DNA from: Halioglobus japonicus
GTDB taxonomy: Bacteria > Pseudomonadota > Gammaproteobacteria > Pseudomonadales > Halieaceae
DNA: 64,000 bases
Reading direction: 5' to 3'
Assembly (NCBI GenBank): GCA_902705825.1
Contig: CACSIL010000023.1
Location: forward strand, 77,480 to 141,479
Under the pieces are notes generated by a model, which did no database searches, had not been told where the DNA came from, and worked only from the letters and a program-made list of their open reading frames with translations. Numbering within the stretch: the stretch's first letter is position 1; each line of letters starts with the position of its first letter. This document shows, one piece after another, positions 17,407 to 26,249 of this stretch. Both the position numbers and the translations under genes were made by a program.

Positions 17407-18786
17407 TTAATCACAGCTTCGCTGACCACGGGGCTGCGCCAACACCGATTCCAACAACAGGGGCCGGTCGGTCATGATACCGTCCACGCCCATATCGATC
17501 ATGCGCAGCATTTCCTCGCAGGTATTGATGGTCCAGACCTGCACTGCTGTATTCACATCGTGAATGGCTGCGACCAACTCAGGTGTGACGATGGGGATGG
17601 GTTCGTCGCCGGGTATCTGGTCCCCGATCTGGCTGGTATCGGGAGGAATCTGCGCCGTGATATGTTCCGGCAGATCGGGCACAGTGCCCGTCGTCAGAAA
17701 CTGCGTAAAAATTTGCAGCCCTTGCCCCAGTGGTAGATAGCTGTAGACGCAGGGAGCCACTGCCTTGAAATTCGTGGTGGCCTCATCGATAAAGGAGCCT
17801 GCGATCAAGTCGGTGTAGCGCCCGTAACGCTGCAGCAGATTTGCCATCTGTTGCTCATAGCCTCCGGCGCCATCCAGATCCGGCTTGAGTTCCAGATTGA
17901 TCAAATTGTGGGGGAAGCGGGCCAGAGCTTCTTCCAGTGTGGGAATGCGAAAATCCTCGGCGCTGTAGCCGGGCGGCGGTGGCTTGTCACCGGTGGCAAT
18001 CCCGCGAAATACATAATCCTCTTCGGGCCGATCGTGGGGCGTGCCGGCACCGGGCACGAACCAGTACGCGGCGTCCAACTCGCGCAACTGGGCCAGCGTC
18101 ATGGTCGCCACATCCCCTTCCCCATTCGTAGTGCGATCCACATCCAGATCATGCAGGATGATCAGCTGGTTATCCTTGCTCTGATAGACATCCATCTCCA
18201 GCACATCGGCGCCGGCCAGGGCCGCCTGTTCATAAGCGTAGAGCGTATTCTCGGGAAAATCCGTCACGCCGCCGCGATGAGCGAAGTTCAGCGGGTCGGC
18301 GCCATTCATTATCCAGGGATTGGGGTCTTTGGAAAAAGGGGCGTCGCAAACGGCGTCATCATTGGCGATGGTACCGATAATCGTGGTGGCGGTGGCCAAT
18401 GCATTGTCGCTAACACTGATATTGAGCGCAAAAGTCTCGGCCGCCTCCTCCTCTGCATCGCCGATCATATCCACGGAAATCACACCTTCGATTTCACCGG
18501 CGGCAATTGACACATCGCCGGCGGCATCGAGATAGTCTTCTCCCGCAGTGGCCGTTTCAGCACTGGTGCTATAGGTGATGTTCACCGCACTGGATTGCGG
18601 TGCTGTCATGGTCACCCGAAATGACAGGGAACGCATTTCACCGGGAGCCCCTTCAGGCGCCGCTGTGGGCACCACGGTCAGCGAAGAAGGTGTCGACGAG
18701 GATGGCGGGTTCTGGTTAGACCCGTCAGAGCAGGCCTGCAGCAATAACAGCGTGGCCAGAGGGATTGCGAGATAGCGCTTATTCAT
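17407..18786 (-). CDS. Lipoprotein with Calx-beta domain and glycerophosphodiester phosphodiesterase domain
   Basis: A 459-residue exported protein. A lipoprotein signal ends at the lipobox LLLLQAC (Cys ~19), then comes a Ser/Pro-rich linker, then a Calx-beta-like domain (~40-145; TATAGEDYLDAAGDVSIAAG and the ending IANDD), then a GDPD domain from ~165. The GDPD catalytic features are all visible: NFAHRGG, PENTLYAY, EMDVYQSKDNQLIILHD, NLELKPD, and the end VQVWTIN…GVDGIMTDRP. It should hydrolyse glycerophosphodiesters to glycerol-3-phosphate outside the cytoplasm. The fusion to a Ca-binding type beta-domain suggests surface or periplasmic placement. Confidence 0.88.
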   Translation of the reverse strand: MNKRYLAIPLATLLLLQACSDGSNQNPPSSSTPSSLTVVPTAAPEGAPGEMRSLSFRVTMTAPQSSAVNITYSTSAETATAGEDYLDAAGDVSIAAGEIEGVISVDMIGDAEEEAAETFALNISVSDNALATATTIIGTIANDDAVCDAPFSKDPNPWIMNGADPLNFAHRGGVTDFPENTLYAYEQAALAGADVLEMDVYQSKDNQLIILHDLDVDRTTNGEGDVATMTLAQLRELDAAYWFVPGAGTPHDRPEEDYVFRGIATGDKPPPPGYSAEDFRIPTLEEALARFPHNLINLELKPDLDGAGGYEQQMANLLQRYGRYTDLIAGSFIDEATTNFKAVAPCVYSYLPLGQGLQIFTQFLTTGTVPDLPEHITAQIPPDTSQIGDQIPGDEPIPIVTPELVAAIHDVNTAVQVWTINTCEEMLRMIDMGVDGIMTDRPLLLESVLAQPRGQRSCD

Positions 18787-18834
18787 ATTTCAGGTGTCCA
18801 TGTACGTTGCTCTGTGAGCTTGCATGGTTTTTAT

Positions 18835-18881
18835 GACAGCGAGTGGTATCGCTCCTTTAGGGTGGCTACGCCCTCGCTGTC
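18835..18881. other. 47-bp inverted-repeat structure with internal hairpins
   Basis: The outer arms GACAGCGAG (18835-18843) and CTCGCTGTC (18873-18881) are perfect 9-bp complements. The 29 bases between them contain two further short palindromic stretches (around GGTATC…CTCC and AGGGTGGCTACGCCCT), so a branched cruciform/three-arm RNA is possible. It lies between the solute-binding protein stop and the GDPD start. No U-run follows on either strand, so a standard terminator is unlikely; a REP-like or processing element is possible. Confidence 0.5.
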
Positions 18882-18897
18882 TATATCGCGCTGCGGG

Positions 18898-19650
18898 TTA
18901 TTCCACTCCGCCGTAGCGCTCGTCCCATTTTTTGATTATAGCGTCCAGTGAACCGTCCTTCTGCTGCGCGGCCAGAGCGCGGTTGAATGCGGCGATCATC
19001 GCCTCTCCCTCGGGCCAGGCGCGGCTTGCGGCCACATGGCGCTCTACGGGCGGCAGCGCTATCGCTGTGACAGCGAACTGCGTAATTCTGTCGCTAAAAA
19101 ATTCATGCAACTGCATCGCCGCCGATCGCTGGTCCGCAATGACAAAATCGACTTTTCCGTTGAGGAGATTGAGGAGGTTCGACACCAGTTGATCCTCCTG
19201 CACCAGTGTCAACTCAGGAATCGCGGAAAAATCGACCCCATAGGCGTAGTCCGTTCTGACACCCAGGCGGCTGCCAGACAATTGATCGAGGCTTGCATAC
19301 TGCCCCTGATTGGAGCGGAGCTTGAGAATAAGGAGTTCACTGCGCAGGTAGGGTTGGCTGAACAGCAGATCCTTTTCACGCGCCTTTGAATACCAGACCG
19401 ATGCCAGCGCATCGTAGACATCCACCTCTGTGCCCTCCAGTGCTCTGGACCAATTCTCTATCGTGATAATGGGTGTGAAATCGGTTTGCGCAAATACCGT
19501 CTTAACCAACTCCAGAGCCAGCCCCTGCTCGGGCAATTTCGCATCCGCATAGGGTGGCGATGGGTTCGCCATCAGGCGAAACTCCTGCTCTGCCTGCACC
19601 GCGCCACAGAAGATCGCCGCAACCAGCGCCGGTAGAATCCATCTCAACAT
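18898..19650 (-). CDS. Periplasmic solute-binding protein, amino-acid type (SBP family 3)
   Basis: A 250-residue protein with a signal peptide (MLRWILPALVAAIFCGAVQA) and the type II periplasmic binding fold: FRLMANPSPPYADAKL, ENWSRALEGTEVDVYDALASVWYSKAREKDLLFSQPY, LSGSRLGVRTDYAYG, GKVDFVIADQRSA, and KKWDERYGG at the end. I take ATG 19650, which has AAGGGG six bases upstream and starts the signal peptide directly. There is no ABC permease nearby, and many such orphan SBPs in marine proteobacteria lack transport partners; the ligand is unknown. Confidence 0.83.
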   Translation of the reverse strand: MLRWILPALVAAIFCGAVQAEQEFRLMANPSPPYADAKLPEQGLALELVKTVFAQTDFTPIITIENWSRALEGTEVDVYDALASVWYSKAREKDLLFSQPYLRSELLILKLRSNQGQYASLDQLSGSRLGVRTDYAYGVDFSAIPELTLVQEDQLVSNLLNLLNGKVDFVIADQRSAAMQLHEFFSDRITQFAVTAIALPPVERHVAASRAWPEGEAMIAAFNRALAAQQKDGSLDAIIKKWDERYGGVE

Positions 19651-19744
19651 TGCCAACCCCTTATCCATAACAAAAGAATTCATACTGCATTGATACCATG
19701 ATACCTCGGAAAGCGGTTGCTATGCCCTTCCCGGGAAATACCGT

Positions 19745-20281
19745 TCACCACATCAGATCATCCGGAATCTGGTAATCCGCATACGGATCGTCCTCATCCA
19801 CTTCAACCGGCTCATACTGGTTCAGTACCACGATCACCTGAGGATCGCGCTGGGCAATTTTTGCCGCCGCTGACGCGGGCAGCAACTCGTAATCATCCGC
19901 CAGTTTGGCAATCGCCAACCGCCCATTGATCAGTTCTTTCTGGATCTGCTTCGTCACATACATTTTTTTTATCCGGGTGCCGTCTTTAAACTGATACGCC
20001 ACATCGCCACCGTCGCGAGCAACACGGTTCATCGTAATGAGCTGAATGATCTGCGCTTTTATCGCTTTCTTCTCAGCTTCGGCCTGCGCCTCTTTATTCA
20101 GCTGTCGATCACGTGCCGCTTTTTCCTGTTGTGCGCGCCGGGCCTGCTCTTTAGTCTCGTCGATATGAACCTGGCCTTTCTGACGGCCCTTCGCCTGCTT
20201 TCGGTTCTCCTGCTTCAATTGTTTGGCCTTCTTCTTGTCGACGAGGCCGGATTGGAGAAGTTGATCTTGCAGCGATGCCAT
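19745..20281 (-). CDS. YaiL-like DUF2058 protein (nucleoprotein/polynucleotide-associated)
   Basis: A 178-residue highly charged protein closely following E. coli YaiL: start MASLQDQLLQSGLVDKKKA, a basic/Gln-rich coiled-coil-like middle (~20-80), the conserved INGRLAIAKLADDYELLPASAAAKIAQRDP block and the invariant acidic ending DEDDPYADYQIPDDLMW. The family has been described as nucleic-acid associated, but no firm function is known. Start chosen at 20281 because the E. coli protein begins at the equivalent position; the frame extends upstream to 20380 without family similarity. Divergent from the phosphatase at 20430. Confidence 0.88.
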   Translation of the reverse strand: MASLQDQLLQSGLVDKKKAKQLKQENRKQAKGRQKGQVHIDETKEQARRAQQEKAARDRQLNKEAQAEAEKKAIKAQIIQLITMNRVARDGGDVAYQFKDGTRIKKMYVTKQIQKELINGRLAIAKLADDYELLPASAAAKIAQRDPQVIVVLNQYEPVEVDEDDPYADYQIPDDLMW

Positions 20282-20429
20282 GGGATTTGCCTGTTTGCGC
20301 ATTCTGGAACACCAATTATCGTTAATCGCATCTCCGCTGGCAAATGCCCCCATAGGTGCGTGCAACACTTGCCGGAGCACACTCAGGTGATATGCTGCCT
20401 GCTTTCAGCGCTCAACTACGAGGTCTACC

Positions 20430-21344
20430 TTGCGCAAGAAAACGCTATTTTGGTCCTTTGTTACTGTGGCTATCATTGCCGTAGCCGCTATTCAATTTGT
20501 ACCCGCACCGGCACTGGTTATCCCCGCAGAGATACCGGCGGAGCAACGCGACGCCCACCGCCTCCTCAATTTTGAGGGGATCGCCAACTTCCGTGACCTC
20601 GGGGGCTACCCAACCATAGATGGCCGGCAGGTAAAATGGGGGGTGCTGTACCGCGCGGGCACGCTGGCCGAAAGTTCCAGGGCCGATCTGCGGAGTCTGG
20701 AAAAACTCAATATCGACACACTGATCGATTTTCGCTCGGCTTCCGAAAAAGAGGCTGAACCCAATCATCTCCCGGACCCCACCACTTTCAAAGTAGTAGA
20801 AATACCCACTCTGGATGATGGCAACGAGGCCATGGTAGAAGAAATCATGGAGCGCATCGAACGCAGTGATTTCGACGGCTTTGACCCAAACCAGTTAATG
20901 CTGGAGGGCAATCGCCAGTTCGCAAGTACGTTCACGCCACAGTTCCGCGAGTTTATACAGACTGTACTCCAGGCCAATGGCGCGCCCGTACTCTGGCATT
21001 GCAGCGCAGGCAAGGATCGCACGGGGTTCGCCTCCGCGATTCTTTTGCGCATTCTCGGTGTGCCGCAGGAGGTGGTGCTACAGGATTACATGGCCAGCAA
21101 ACAAAATGCGCTGGATGCGCGCAGCTCTCAACTTATGCTGCTGCGCTTGTTCAAGGGAGACGAAGCAGCCGACAAACTGTCCGTTATGCTGGGCGTGGAG
21201 GAAGACTGGCTGAAGGCTGCGTTCGAGCAGATTGATGACACCTGGGGCAGCTTCAACAACTACGTTCACAGGGGTCTGAAGCTGAGCAATGCGGATATCG
21301 CGCACTTGAAAGCCACGTTGCTGAGCCCACCCGCAGGTGCTTAG
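20430..21344 (+). CDS. Membrane-anchored or exported tyrosine/serine phosphatase (Y_phosphatase3 type)
   Basis: A 304-residue protein starting with TTG (GAGG six bases upstream). An N-terminal hydrophobic segment (TLFWSFVTVAIIAVAAIQF) should export or anchor it. The phosphatase domain has the family opening NFEGIANFRDLGGY and the catalytic P-loop LWHCSAGKDRTGFASAILL, a full CX5R loop (C-S-A-G-K-D-R) with the KDR variant typical of IphP/LipA-like bacterial phosphatases. These act on phosphotyrosine, phosphoserine or phosphoinositides; the substrate here is unknown. Confidence 0.87.
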   Translation: MRKKTLFWSFVTVAIIAVAAIQFVPAPALVIPAEIPAEQRDAHRLLNFEGIANFRDLGGYPTIDGRQVKWGVLYRAGTLAESSRADLRSLEKLNIDTLIDFRSASEKEAEPNHLPDPTTFKVVEIPTLDDGNEAMVEEIMERIERSDFDGFDPNQLMLEGNRQFASTFTPQFREFIQTVLQANGAPVLWHCSAGKDRTGFASAILLRILGVPQEVVLQDYMASKQNALDARSSQLMLLRLFKGDEAADKLSVMLGVEEDWLKAAFEQIDDTWGSFNNYVHRGLKLSNADIAHLKATLLSPPAGA

Positions 21345-21380
21345 TGCGCAGGCCCAGTTTGCTGAGCCCGCGCTGAGTCT

Positions 21381-22748
21381 CTAACCAAAAACCCCCATCA
21401 CAAAAATAACCAGCACGGCTGGCGGCACGACAAAGCGAATCAGGAAATACCAGATCGTATATTCCAGCGCGGTGCTGCCCAATTCGTCCTGCGAGGCATC
21501 ACGGGTCATAAACCAGCCGGCAAAAATGGCAATCAGCAAACCGCCGACAGGCAATAGTATCTGGTTGGAAAAATAATCCATGCTGTCGTTAAAGTTCTTG
21601 CCGTTCAACGTCCAGTGATCCATTGCGTTGTAGGACAGGATAGACAGCACACTAAACACGGCGATCGACCCCACCAGCAGCAGCGCACTCTTGTGTCTGG
21701 GGATATCGAAGCGATCTTCAACCCAGGAGTTCACCGCTTCCACCAGACCGACCATCGAAGTGATCCCCGCCACCGCCAGCATCAGGAAAAACAACACGCT
21801 AAAGCCGTGGCCGCCTGGCATCTGCGCGAAACCCACGGGCAGTGTTTTGAAGATCAGACCCGCACCTGCTGCCGGATCCATACCGTTGGAAAAGACCACA
21901 GGGAACACTACCAACCCCGCGAGCAACGCGACGCCAGTATCCAGCGTGACGATGATCAGCACTGACCGCGTGATCGAGACAGATTGTGGCAGGTAAGAGC
22001 CGTATACCATCATGCCTGCCATTGCCGCGCTCAGGGAAAAGAAAGCCTGCCCAACAGCGGCGAGTACACTGGCAAAACTGATCTTGCTGAAATCCGGGGT
22101 AAACAACCAGGTTAGCGCCCTGGAGAAACCATGGCCCTGCGAGCCGACCGTCGGCGCAAAGTAATTATAGATAGCCAAGCCCACCAACAACAGGAACAGC
22201 AGTGGCATCAGCACGGTAACAGCGCGCTCGATCCCGTCCTTTACCCCGGCGTATATTATCAGCCCGGTGATTGCCAACCCGACCAGTGTCCACCACAGCA
22301 TGCCCAGGTTATTGTCCAATACGGCCGCAAACTCCGCATTGGCGGTAACATTATCAAAGCCGACAAATCCGGTAGTCAGCGCCTTGAACAGATACCACAG
22401 CACCCACCCGACAACCACCGCGTAAACGATCTCGATGGTATAGGCTGCAAGCAGGCCCATGCCGCCCACCAGCCGCCAGTGTCTGGATTTTCCGCTTTCC
22501 ACCGCTACTGCCGTCATCGCTTCGGTCGGGCTGCCCTGCCCGCGACGACCAATCAGGATTTCCGCGATCAGTATCGGAGCACCAATACCAAAGACGCAGG
22601 CCAGATAGATCAGTACAAACGCCGCGCCGCCGTTTTCTCCGACGATATAGGGAAATCGCCAGATATTTCCAAGCCCCACAGCGAAGCCCACCGAGGCCAT
22701 CAAAAAACCGAATCGCGAAGACCAGTGCGCGCCGCCCACCGCTGCCAT
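21381..22748 (-). CDS. Sodium-dependent transporter, neurotransmitter:sodium symporter (SNF) family
   Basis: A 455-residue inner-membrane protein with about 11-12 hydrophobic segments. The family signature is at the N-terminus: WSSRFGFLMASVGFAVGLGNIWRFPY followed by NGGAAFVLIY, which makes up the sodium and substrate site of LeuT/MhsT-type symporters. Bacterial members import amino acids or related amines with Na+. The Na+-rich requirement suits a marine organism. It sits alone on the minus strand, 171 bases downstream of the aminopeptidase gene. Confidence 0.9.
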   Translation of the reverse strand: MAAVGGAHWSSRFGFLMASVGFAVGLGNIWRFPYIVGENGGAAFVLIYLACVFGIGAPILIAEILIGRRGQGSPTEAMTAVAVESGKSRHWRLVGGMGLLAAYTIEIVYAVVVGWVLWYLFKALTTGFVGFDNVTANAEFAAVLDNNLGMLWWTLVGLAITGLIIYAGVKDGIERAVTVLMPLLFLLLVGLAIYNYFAPTVGSQGHGFSRALTWLFTPDFSKISFASVLAAVGQAFFSLSAAMAGMMVYGSYLPQSVSITRSVLIIVTLDTGVALLAGLVVFPVVFSNGMDPAAGAGLIFKTLPVGFAQMPGGHGFSVLFFLMLAVAGITSMVGLVEAVNSWVEDRFDIPRHKSALLLVGSIAVFSVLSILSYNAMDHWTLNGKNFNDSMDYFSNQILLPVGGLLIAIFAGWFMTRDASQDELGSTALEYTIWYFLIRFVVPPAVLVIFVMGVFG

Positions 22749-22919
22749 ATGCCGCTCCTATTACCGTTGTTATCCGTGCAGTCTACACAAATTCGCGAGC
22801 ACGTCACGAATCTACTTTGGCGCGCGTGTACTTTCGTTGCAGTATGTTTTTTTACGTGACACTAGTGCGTGTTCAGTGGCCTGGGCAGCTACGCGAACGC
22901 GCCTGGAGGGGATACAACC

Positions 22920-24701
22920 TTATATCGGACGCGTGGCCTGACTCAACCAAATGGCATCGTCACCTTGTAGCAGGGGGCCGATCGTAGCGGCAACACGTTG
23001 ATGATAGCGATTAAGCCAATCGATTTCCGCTGCATCCATCAGAGTCGGCTCTACCAGCCGTACATCGAAAGGCACCAGTGTGAGCGTTTCAAACTCCAGC
23101 ATGGGGGTCTCGCCAATTGCGTCGCTACCCTCGCAGACCACTTGCAGATTCTCGCAGCGCATTCCAAACGCGCCATCGCGATAGTAACCGGGCTCATTAC
23201 TGACGATCATGCCGGGGCGCAACGCCACCGGATTGTGCACCTTGGATATCCGCTGCGGCCCTTCGTGCACACTGAGAAAAACACCCACACCGTGCCCGGT
23301 ACCGTGATCGTAATCATAGCCCTCGCGCCACAGAAACTGCCGTGCCAGTGCATCCAGTTGCGTGCCGGTAGTGCCGGGTGGAAAACGGACCTGTGCCAGC
23401 GCGATATGCCCCTTTAACACCAGAGTGAACAGGCGTCGGACCTCAGCGCCCGGATCGCCAATCGGCACGGTACGCGTAATATCGGTAGTACCATCGGTGT
23501 ACTGCGCACCGCTGTCGACCAGGTATACGCTGTCGGCAGACAGCGCTGCCGGCACAGTATTGACGTGATTGTAGTGACACATGGCTGCGTTGGCACCAGC
23601 GGCGGAGATCGTACTGAAAGAGACCGCGTGAAAGTGCTCACCCTGCTGCCGAAAACTGAGTAATTTATCCGACAGAGCGGCTTCATCGTGCAATCGACCG
23701 GCGGCCACCTCGGCATCCAGCCAGGCCAGAAAGCGAATTTCGGCAACGGCATCGCGGCAGTGAGCGTTGCGGGTGCCGGCCAGTTCAACTGCGTTTTTAC
23801 AGGCTTTTTCAAGTTGCACCGGATCTTCACCGTCAACCAGAACAGCATCGAGGCGAGCGAGCTCCAGTTGTATCCAGGCGCTTGCGTTTTTGGCATCGGC
23901 CAGCACTCGCCGCGATGCATAGACACCCAGGGCGCCACTGGCATCGGCCTCACAGAGCACGCGCACACCCTCACCCACATGCGCATCAAACCCTTCGGGC
24001 AAGCGGCGCGAATCAATAAACAGCGTCACTTCACCGCTGGCCTCCAGCATCGCAAAACTCTGCACCACCGGGAGTTGTGGCATATCCGTGCCGCGAATAT
24101 TGAGAAGCCAGCTAACGGAGTCGGGAGCGAATATCAGCGCCGCATCACACCCGCGTGCAGCTACCAGTTTGGCAATACGTTGGCGTTTGTCACTGCTGCA
24201 TTCACCGGTGAACACCTCATCCAACAGTAACGCCGGGCGGCACACTGGCTCTGGACAGTCCTGCCAGCAGCGATCGATGAGATTGTCCGTGTCGGCAATC
24301 AGCTCAATCCCCGCCTCGGCCAGCCTGTTTTCTGTGTATCGATACCAGTGCAGACTATGCAGACGGGGGTCACAAGCCACTGTGGCACCGCGTGGCAGGG
24401 TCGCTGCCAGCCACGAGACCTGCGGGTCCTCAATCAGGTGATGATAGGCAAACAGTTCGGCGGGCACCTCATTGCGCACCTGCACAGTGTACCGCCCATC
24501 GACGAATATCGCGGCCTGCTCCTGCAGCACCAGTGCGGCACCTGCCGAACCAGTAAACCCACTGATCCAGCGCAGCCGCTCTTTGTTCTCGGGGATGTAC
24601 TCTCCGAGATATTCGTCGGCCCGGGGCACGACCAACGCATCGTAGCCGGCCTTGGCCATCAGTTCCCTCACGGCTGTCAGGCGTGCTTCAATGGTCGTCA
24701 T
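22920..24701 (-). CDS. Aminopeptidase P family Xaa-Pro aminopeptidase (M24B)
   Basis: A 593-residue cytoplasmic metallopeptidase with the three-domain layout of the long (eukaryote-like) aminopeptidase P group: two creatinase N-terminal domains (~1-310) and a pita-bread catalytic domain. The five metal ligands can be picked: Asp in YLVDSGAQY, Asp in TTDITRT, His in GTGHGVG, Glu in SNEPGYY and Glu in MRCENLQVV. It removes N-terminal residues preceding proline. Its 5' leader (24702-24808) contains competing inverted repeats described separately. Confidence 0.91.
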   Translation of the reverse strand: MTTIEARLTAVRELMAKAGYDALVVPRADEYLGEYIPENKERLRWISGFTGSAGAALVLQEQAAIFVDGRYTVQVRNEVPAELFAYHHLIEDPQVSWLAATLPRGATVACDPRLHSLHWYRYTENRLAEAGIELIADTDNLIDRCWQDCPEPVCRPALLLDEVFTGECSSDKRQRIAKLVAARGCDAALIFAPDSVSWLLNIRGTDMPQLPVVQSFAMLEASGEVTLFIDSRRLPEGFDAHVGEGVRVLCEADASGALGVYASRRVLADAKNASAWIQLELARLDAVLVDGEDPVQLEKACKNAVELAGTRNAHCRDAVAEIRFLAWLDAEVAAGRLHDEAALSDKLLSFRQQGEHFHAVSFSTISAAGANAAMCHYNHVNTVPAALSADSVYLVDSGAQYTDGTTDITRTVPIGDPGAEVRRLFTLVLKGHIALAQVRFPPGTTGTQLDALARQFLWREGYDYDHGTGHGVGVFLSVHEGPQRISKVHNPVALRPGMIVSNEPGYYRDGAFGMRCENLQVVCEGSDAIGETPMLEFETLTLVPFDVRLVEPTLMDAAEIDWLNRYHQRVAATIGPLLQGDDAIWLSQATRPI

Positions 24702-24734
24702 GTTGTGTCCTTGTGAACCGCTGCCCAGTGATGC

Positions 24735-24795
24735 TGTAGGCGGGCACTGCTGCAGTCATTGCCCGCGCTACACTACTTCGGATGTAGCAGCGGGC
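24735..24795 (-). promoter_or_regulatory. Mutually exclusive hairpins in the leader between rubredoxin and aminopeptidase P
   Basis: Three segments share one core: TGTAGGCGGGCA (24735-24746), TGCCCGCGCTACA (24760-24772) and TGTAGCAGCGGGC (24783-24795). The middle segment can pair with either the first or the third (11-12 bp with one bulge), so only one stem can form at a time. On the minus strand this lies 34-94 bases ahead of the aminopeptidase start and 14-74 bases after the rubredoxin stop. No U-run follows, so it could be a 3'-end processing structure, an attenuator-like leader or neither. Confidence 0.45.
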
Positions 24796-24808
24796 GTTGG
24801 AACCTGCG

Positions 24809-24988
24809 CTATCCTACGTACAAATCGAAATCGGATTTAGATATCCCGCAATCCGGGCACTCCCAATCCTCGGGGACATCTGCCCAGACCGTTCCGGGGG
24901 GAATCCCATCATCAGGCAGGCCCTCGGCCTCATCGTAAATAAAACCACAAATCACACACTCGTACTTTTTGTAATCGGAACCAGTCAT
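24809..24988 (-). CDS. Rubredoxin
   Basis: A 59-residue protein read directly from the minus strand (ATG at 24988, TAG at 24811-24809). It has the two CxxCG iron-binding knuckles, [15 protein letters not shown] (Cys ~11 and ~14) and [14 protein letters not shown] (Cys ~44 and ~47), which hold a single Fe(SCys)4 centre, plus the typical [13 protein letters not shown] linker. It is an electron carrier, for instance for alkane hydroxylases or oxygen/peroxide reduction; no partner is evident here. It directly follows gspN on the same strand, 36 bases away, perhaps transcribed as a tail of the secretion operon. Confidence 0.95.
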   Translation of the reverse strand: MTGSDYKKYECVICGFIYDEAEGLPDDGIPPGTVWADVPEDWECPDCGISKSDFDLYVG

Positions 24989-25024
24989 TTGCCAATCTCT
25001 CAGGTAAAAATAGTCTCAGATAAA

Positions 25025-25774
25025 TTATACGTCACCCGCCAGGGTGAGCCGAAAATCCGCACCATCGGGTTGCGCAATCAGGGACAGCATCTGCTTAACC
25101 TGTGCATCCAGGGCGGTATCACTGTGCAGCTGAACATCCACTTCATAGTGGCGCTGCTGCAATTGCAAGGTACCACTGGCCTCCAGTGGACCCGACAATG
25201 TCAGGATATCTCCCGTCACCGGGCCGTCTTCCACTTGCTCAAAATCCAGCGCATAGCTGCCCAGCGGCACCAACCCGCCCGGCGACTTCCAAGCGGCATT
25301 TTGCCACACCAGGCGTCCAACACCACTGTAGGGCATACCATCGCGCAATTGCAGGTGTTCAGCCTGCAAACTAAAGAATCCATCCACGGCCACCGGGGCA
25401 AATCGACCCAGCAGGTTCGCCGCCACCTGCACATCCAGATTGAGCAAATCCAGATCCTGCTGGCCGCGCAATATCACATCGCCCGCAATTGTCTGCTTCC
25501 CCCACCGGCTGTTCAGGGTGAGGTGAGGCGACAGTGTTAACAACGACAGCGGGTGCAGTGACCAATCTACGGCACCCAGCTGAAAGTAACCTTGCGGCAA
25601 ACGCAACAGGACACCGCTGGCACTGCCATTCCAGACTGTGCCGGACAAACCACGCAACGCGACCATCTCACCCGGTACAAACAGGTAAAGCAAGCGCGCG
25701 GGCGCCGTTACCAGCAGCGTTATAATCAGTAGCAACGCCAGGGCCGCGGCGCCGACAAGGCGGGTCAACTTCAT
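25025..25774 (-). CDS. gspN: Type II secretion system protein N
   Basis: A 249-residue inner-membrane-anchored periplasmic protein: one N-terminal hydrophobic segment (LVGAAALALLLIITLLVTAPARLLY) then a beta-rich GspN/DUF domain with LSGTVWNGSASG, the family hallmark, and RLVWQNAAWKSPGGLVPLGSY. It is the last gene of the gsp operon. I start at ATG 25774, one base after the gspM stop, with GAGG upstream. GspN is not essential in all T2SS; its role is in the assembly platform and poorly known. Confidence 0.88.
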   Translation of the reverse strand: MKLTRLVGAAALALLLIITLLVTAPARLLYLFVPGEMVALRGLSGTVWNGSASGVLLRLPQGYFQLGAVDWSLHPLSLLTLSPHLTLNSRWGKQTIAGDVILRGQQDLDLLNLDVQVAANLLGRFAPVAVDGFFSLQAEHLQLRDGMPYSGVGRLVWQNAAWKSPGGLVPLGSYALDFEQVEDGPVTGDILTLSGPLEASGTLQLQQRHYEVDVQLHSDTALDAQVKQMLSLIAQPDGADFRLTLAGDV

Positions 25775-25775
25775 G

Positions 25776-26249
25776 CTATCCCGCCTCTGCAATACGCGCT
25801 GTTACGTTGACGAGACCGGCCGTGTTCGCCTGAGTCAGGGATACCTCTCGCACCAGCATATGCTCGGTGTACTCCATCTGATAGAGCCACTGCAGCACAT
25901 CATCAAAGGCAGCGTTTTCCAATCTCACCTGTATCTCGCCCCGGCTATTGGGCTGCAAACGGATAACTGGCAGTTGCCAGCGGCCGGTTGACTCATTGAT
26001 CACAGAAGTCAGGTTGCGCCTGGTACCTGTCTTGACACCACTTTTGCGCAATTGCAACAGCTCGGACACCATCGCATCAACACGGACCTGGGATTCAGCA
26101 ATCGCTGCATTCTGCAATGCCAATTGTTCACGCTGCTCATCCAGGGGTGACCAGACGAACATATACAAAAGGTACAACGCCAGCGCCAGGCCCAGCGCCA
26201 GAAGACTCATCTGTTCACGCTGATTGAGTTGTGCAAACCACTCCTTCAT
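25776..26249 (-). CDS. gspM: Type II secretion system protein M
   Basis: A 157-residue bitopic protein: short cytoplasmic start (MKEWFAQLNQREQMSL), one transmembrane helix (LLALGLALALYLLYMFVWSPL), a coiled-coil region and a small ferredoxin-like periplasmic domain ending MLVREVSLTQANTAGLVNVTARI. GspM pairs with GspL in the inner-membrane platform. It starts with an ATGA overlap on gspL, as is usual for these genes. Confidence 0.9.
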   Translation of the reverse strand: MKEWFAQLNQREQMSLLALGLALALYLLYMFVWSPLDEQREQLALQNAAIAESQVRVDAMVSELLQLRKSGVKTGTRRNLTSVINESTGRWQLPVIRLQPNSRGEIQVRLENAAFDDVLQWLYQMEYTEHMLVREVSLTQANTAGLVNVTARIAEAG

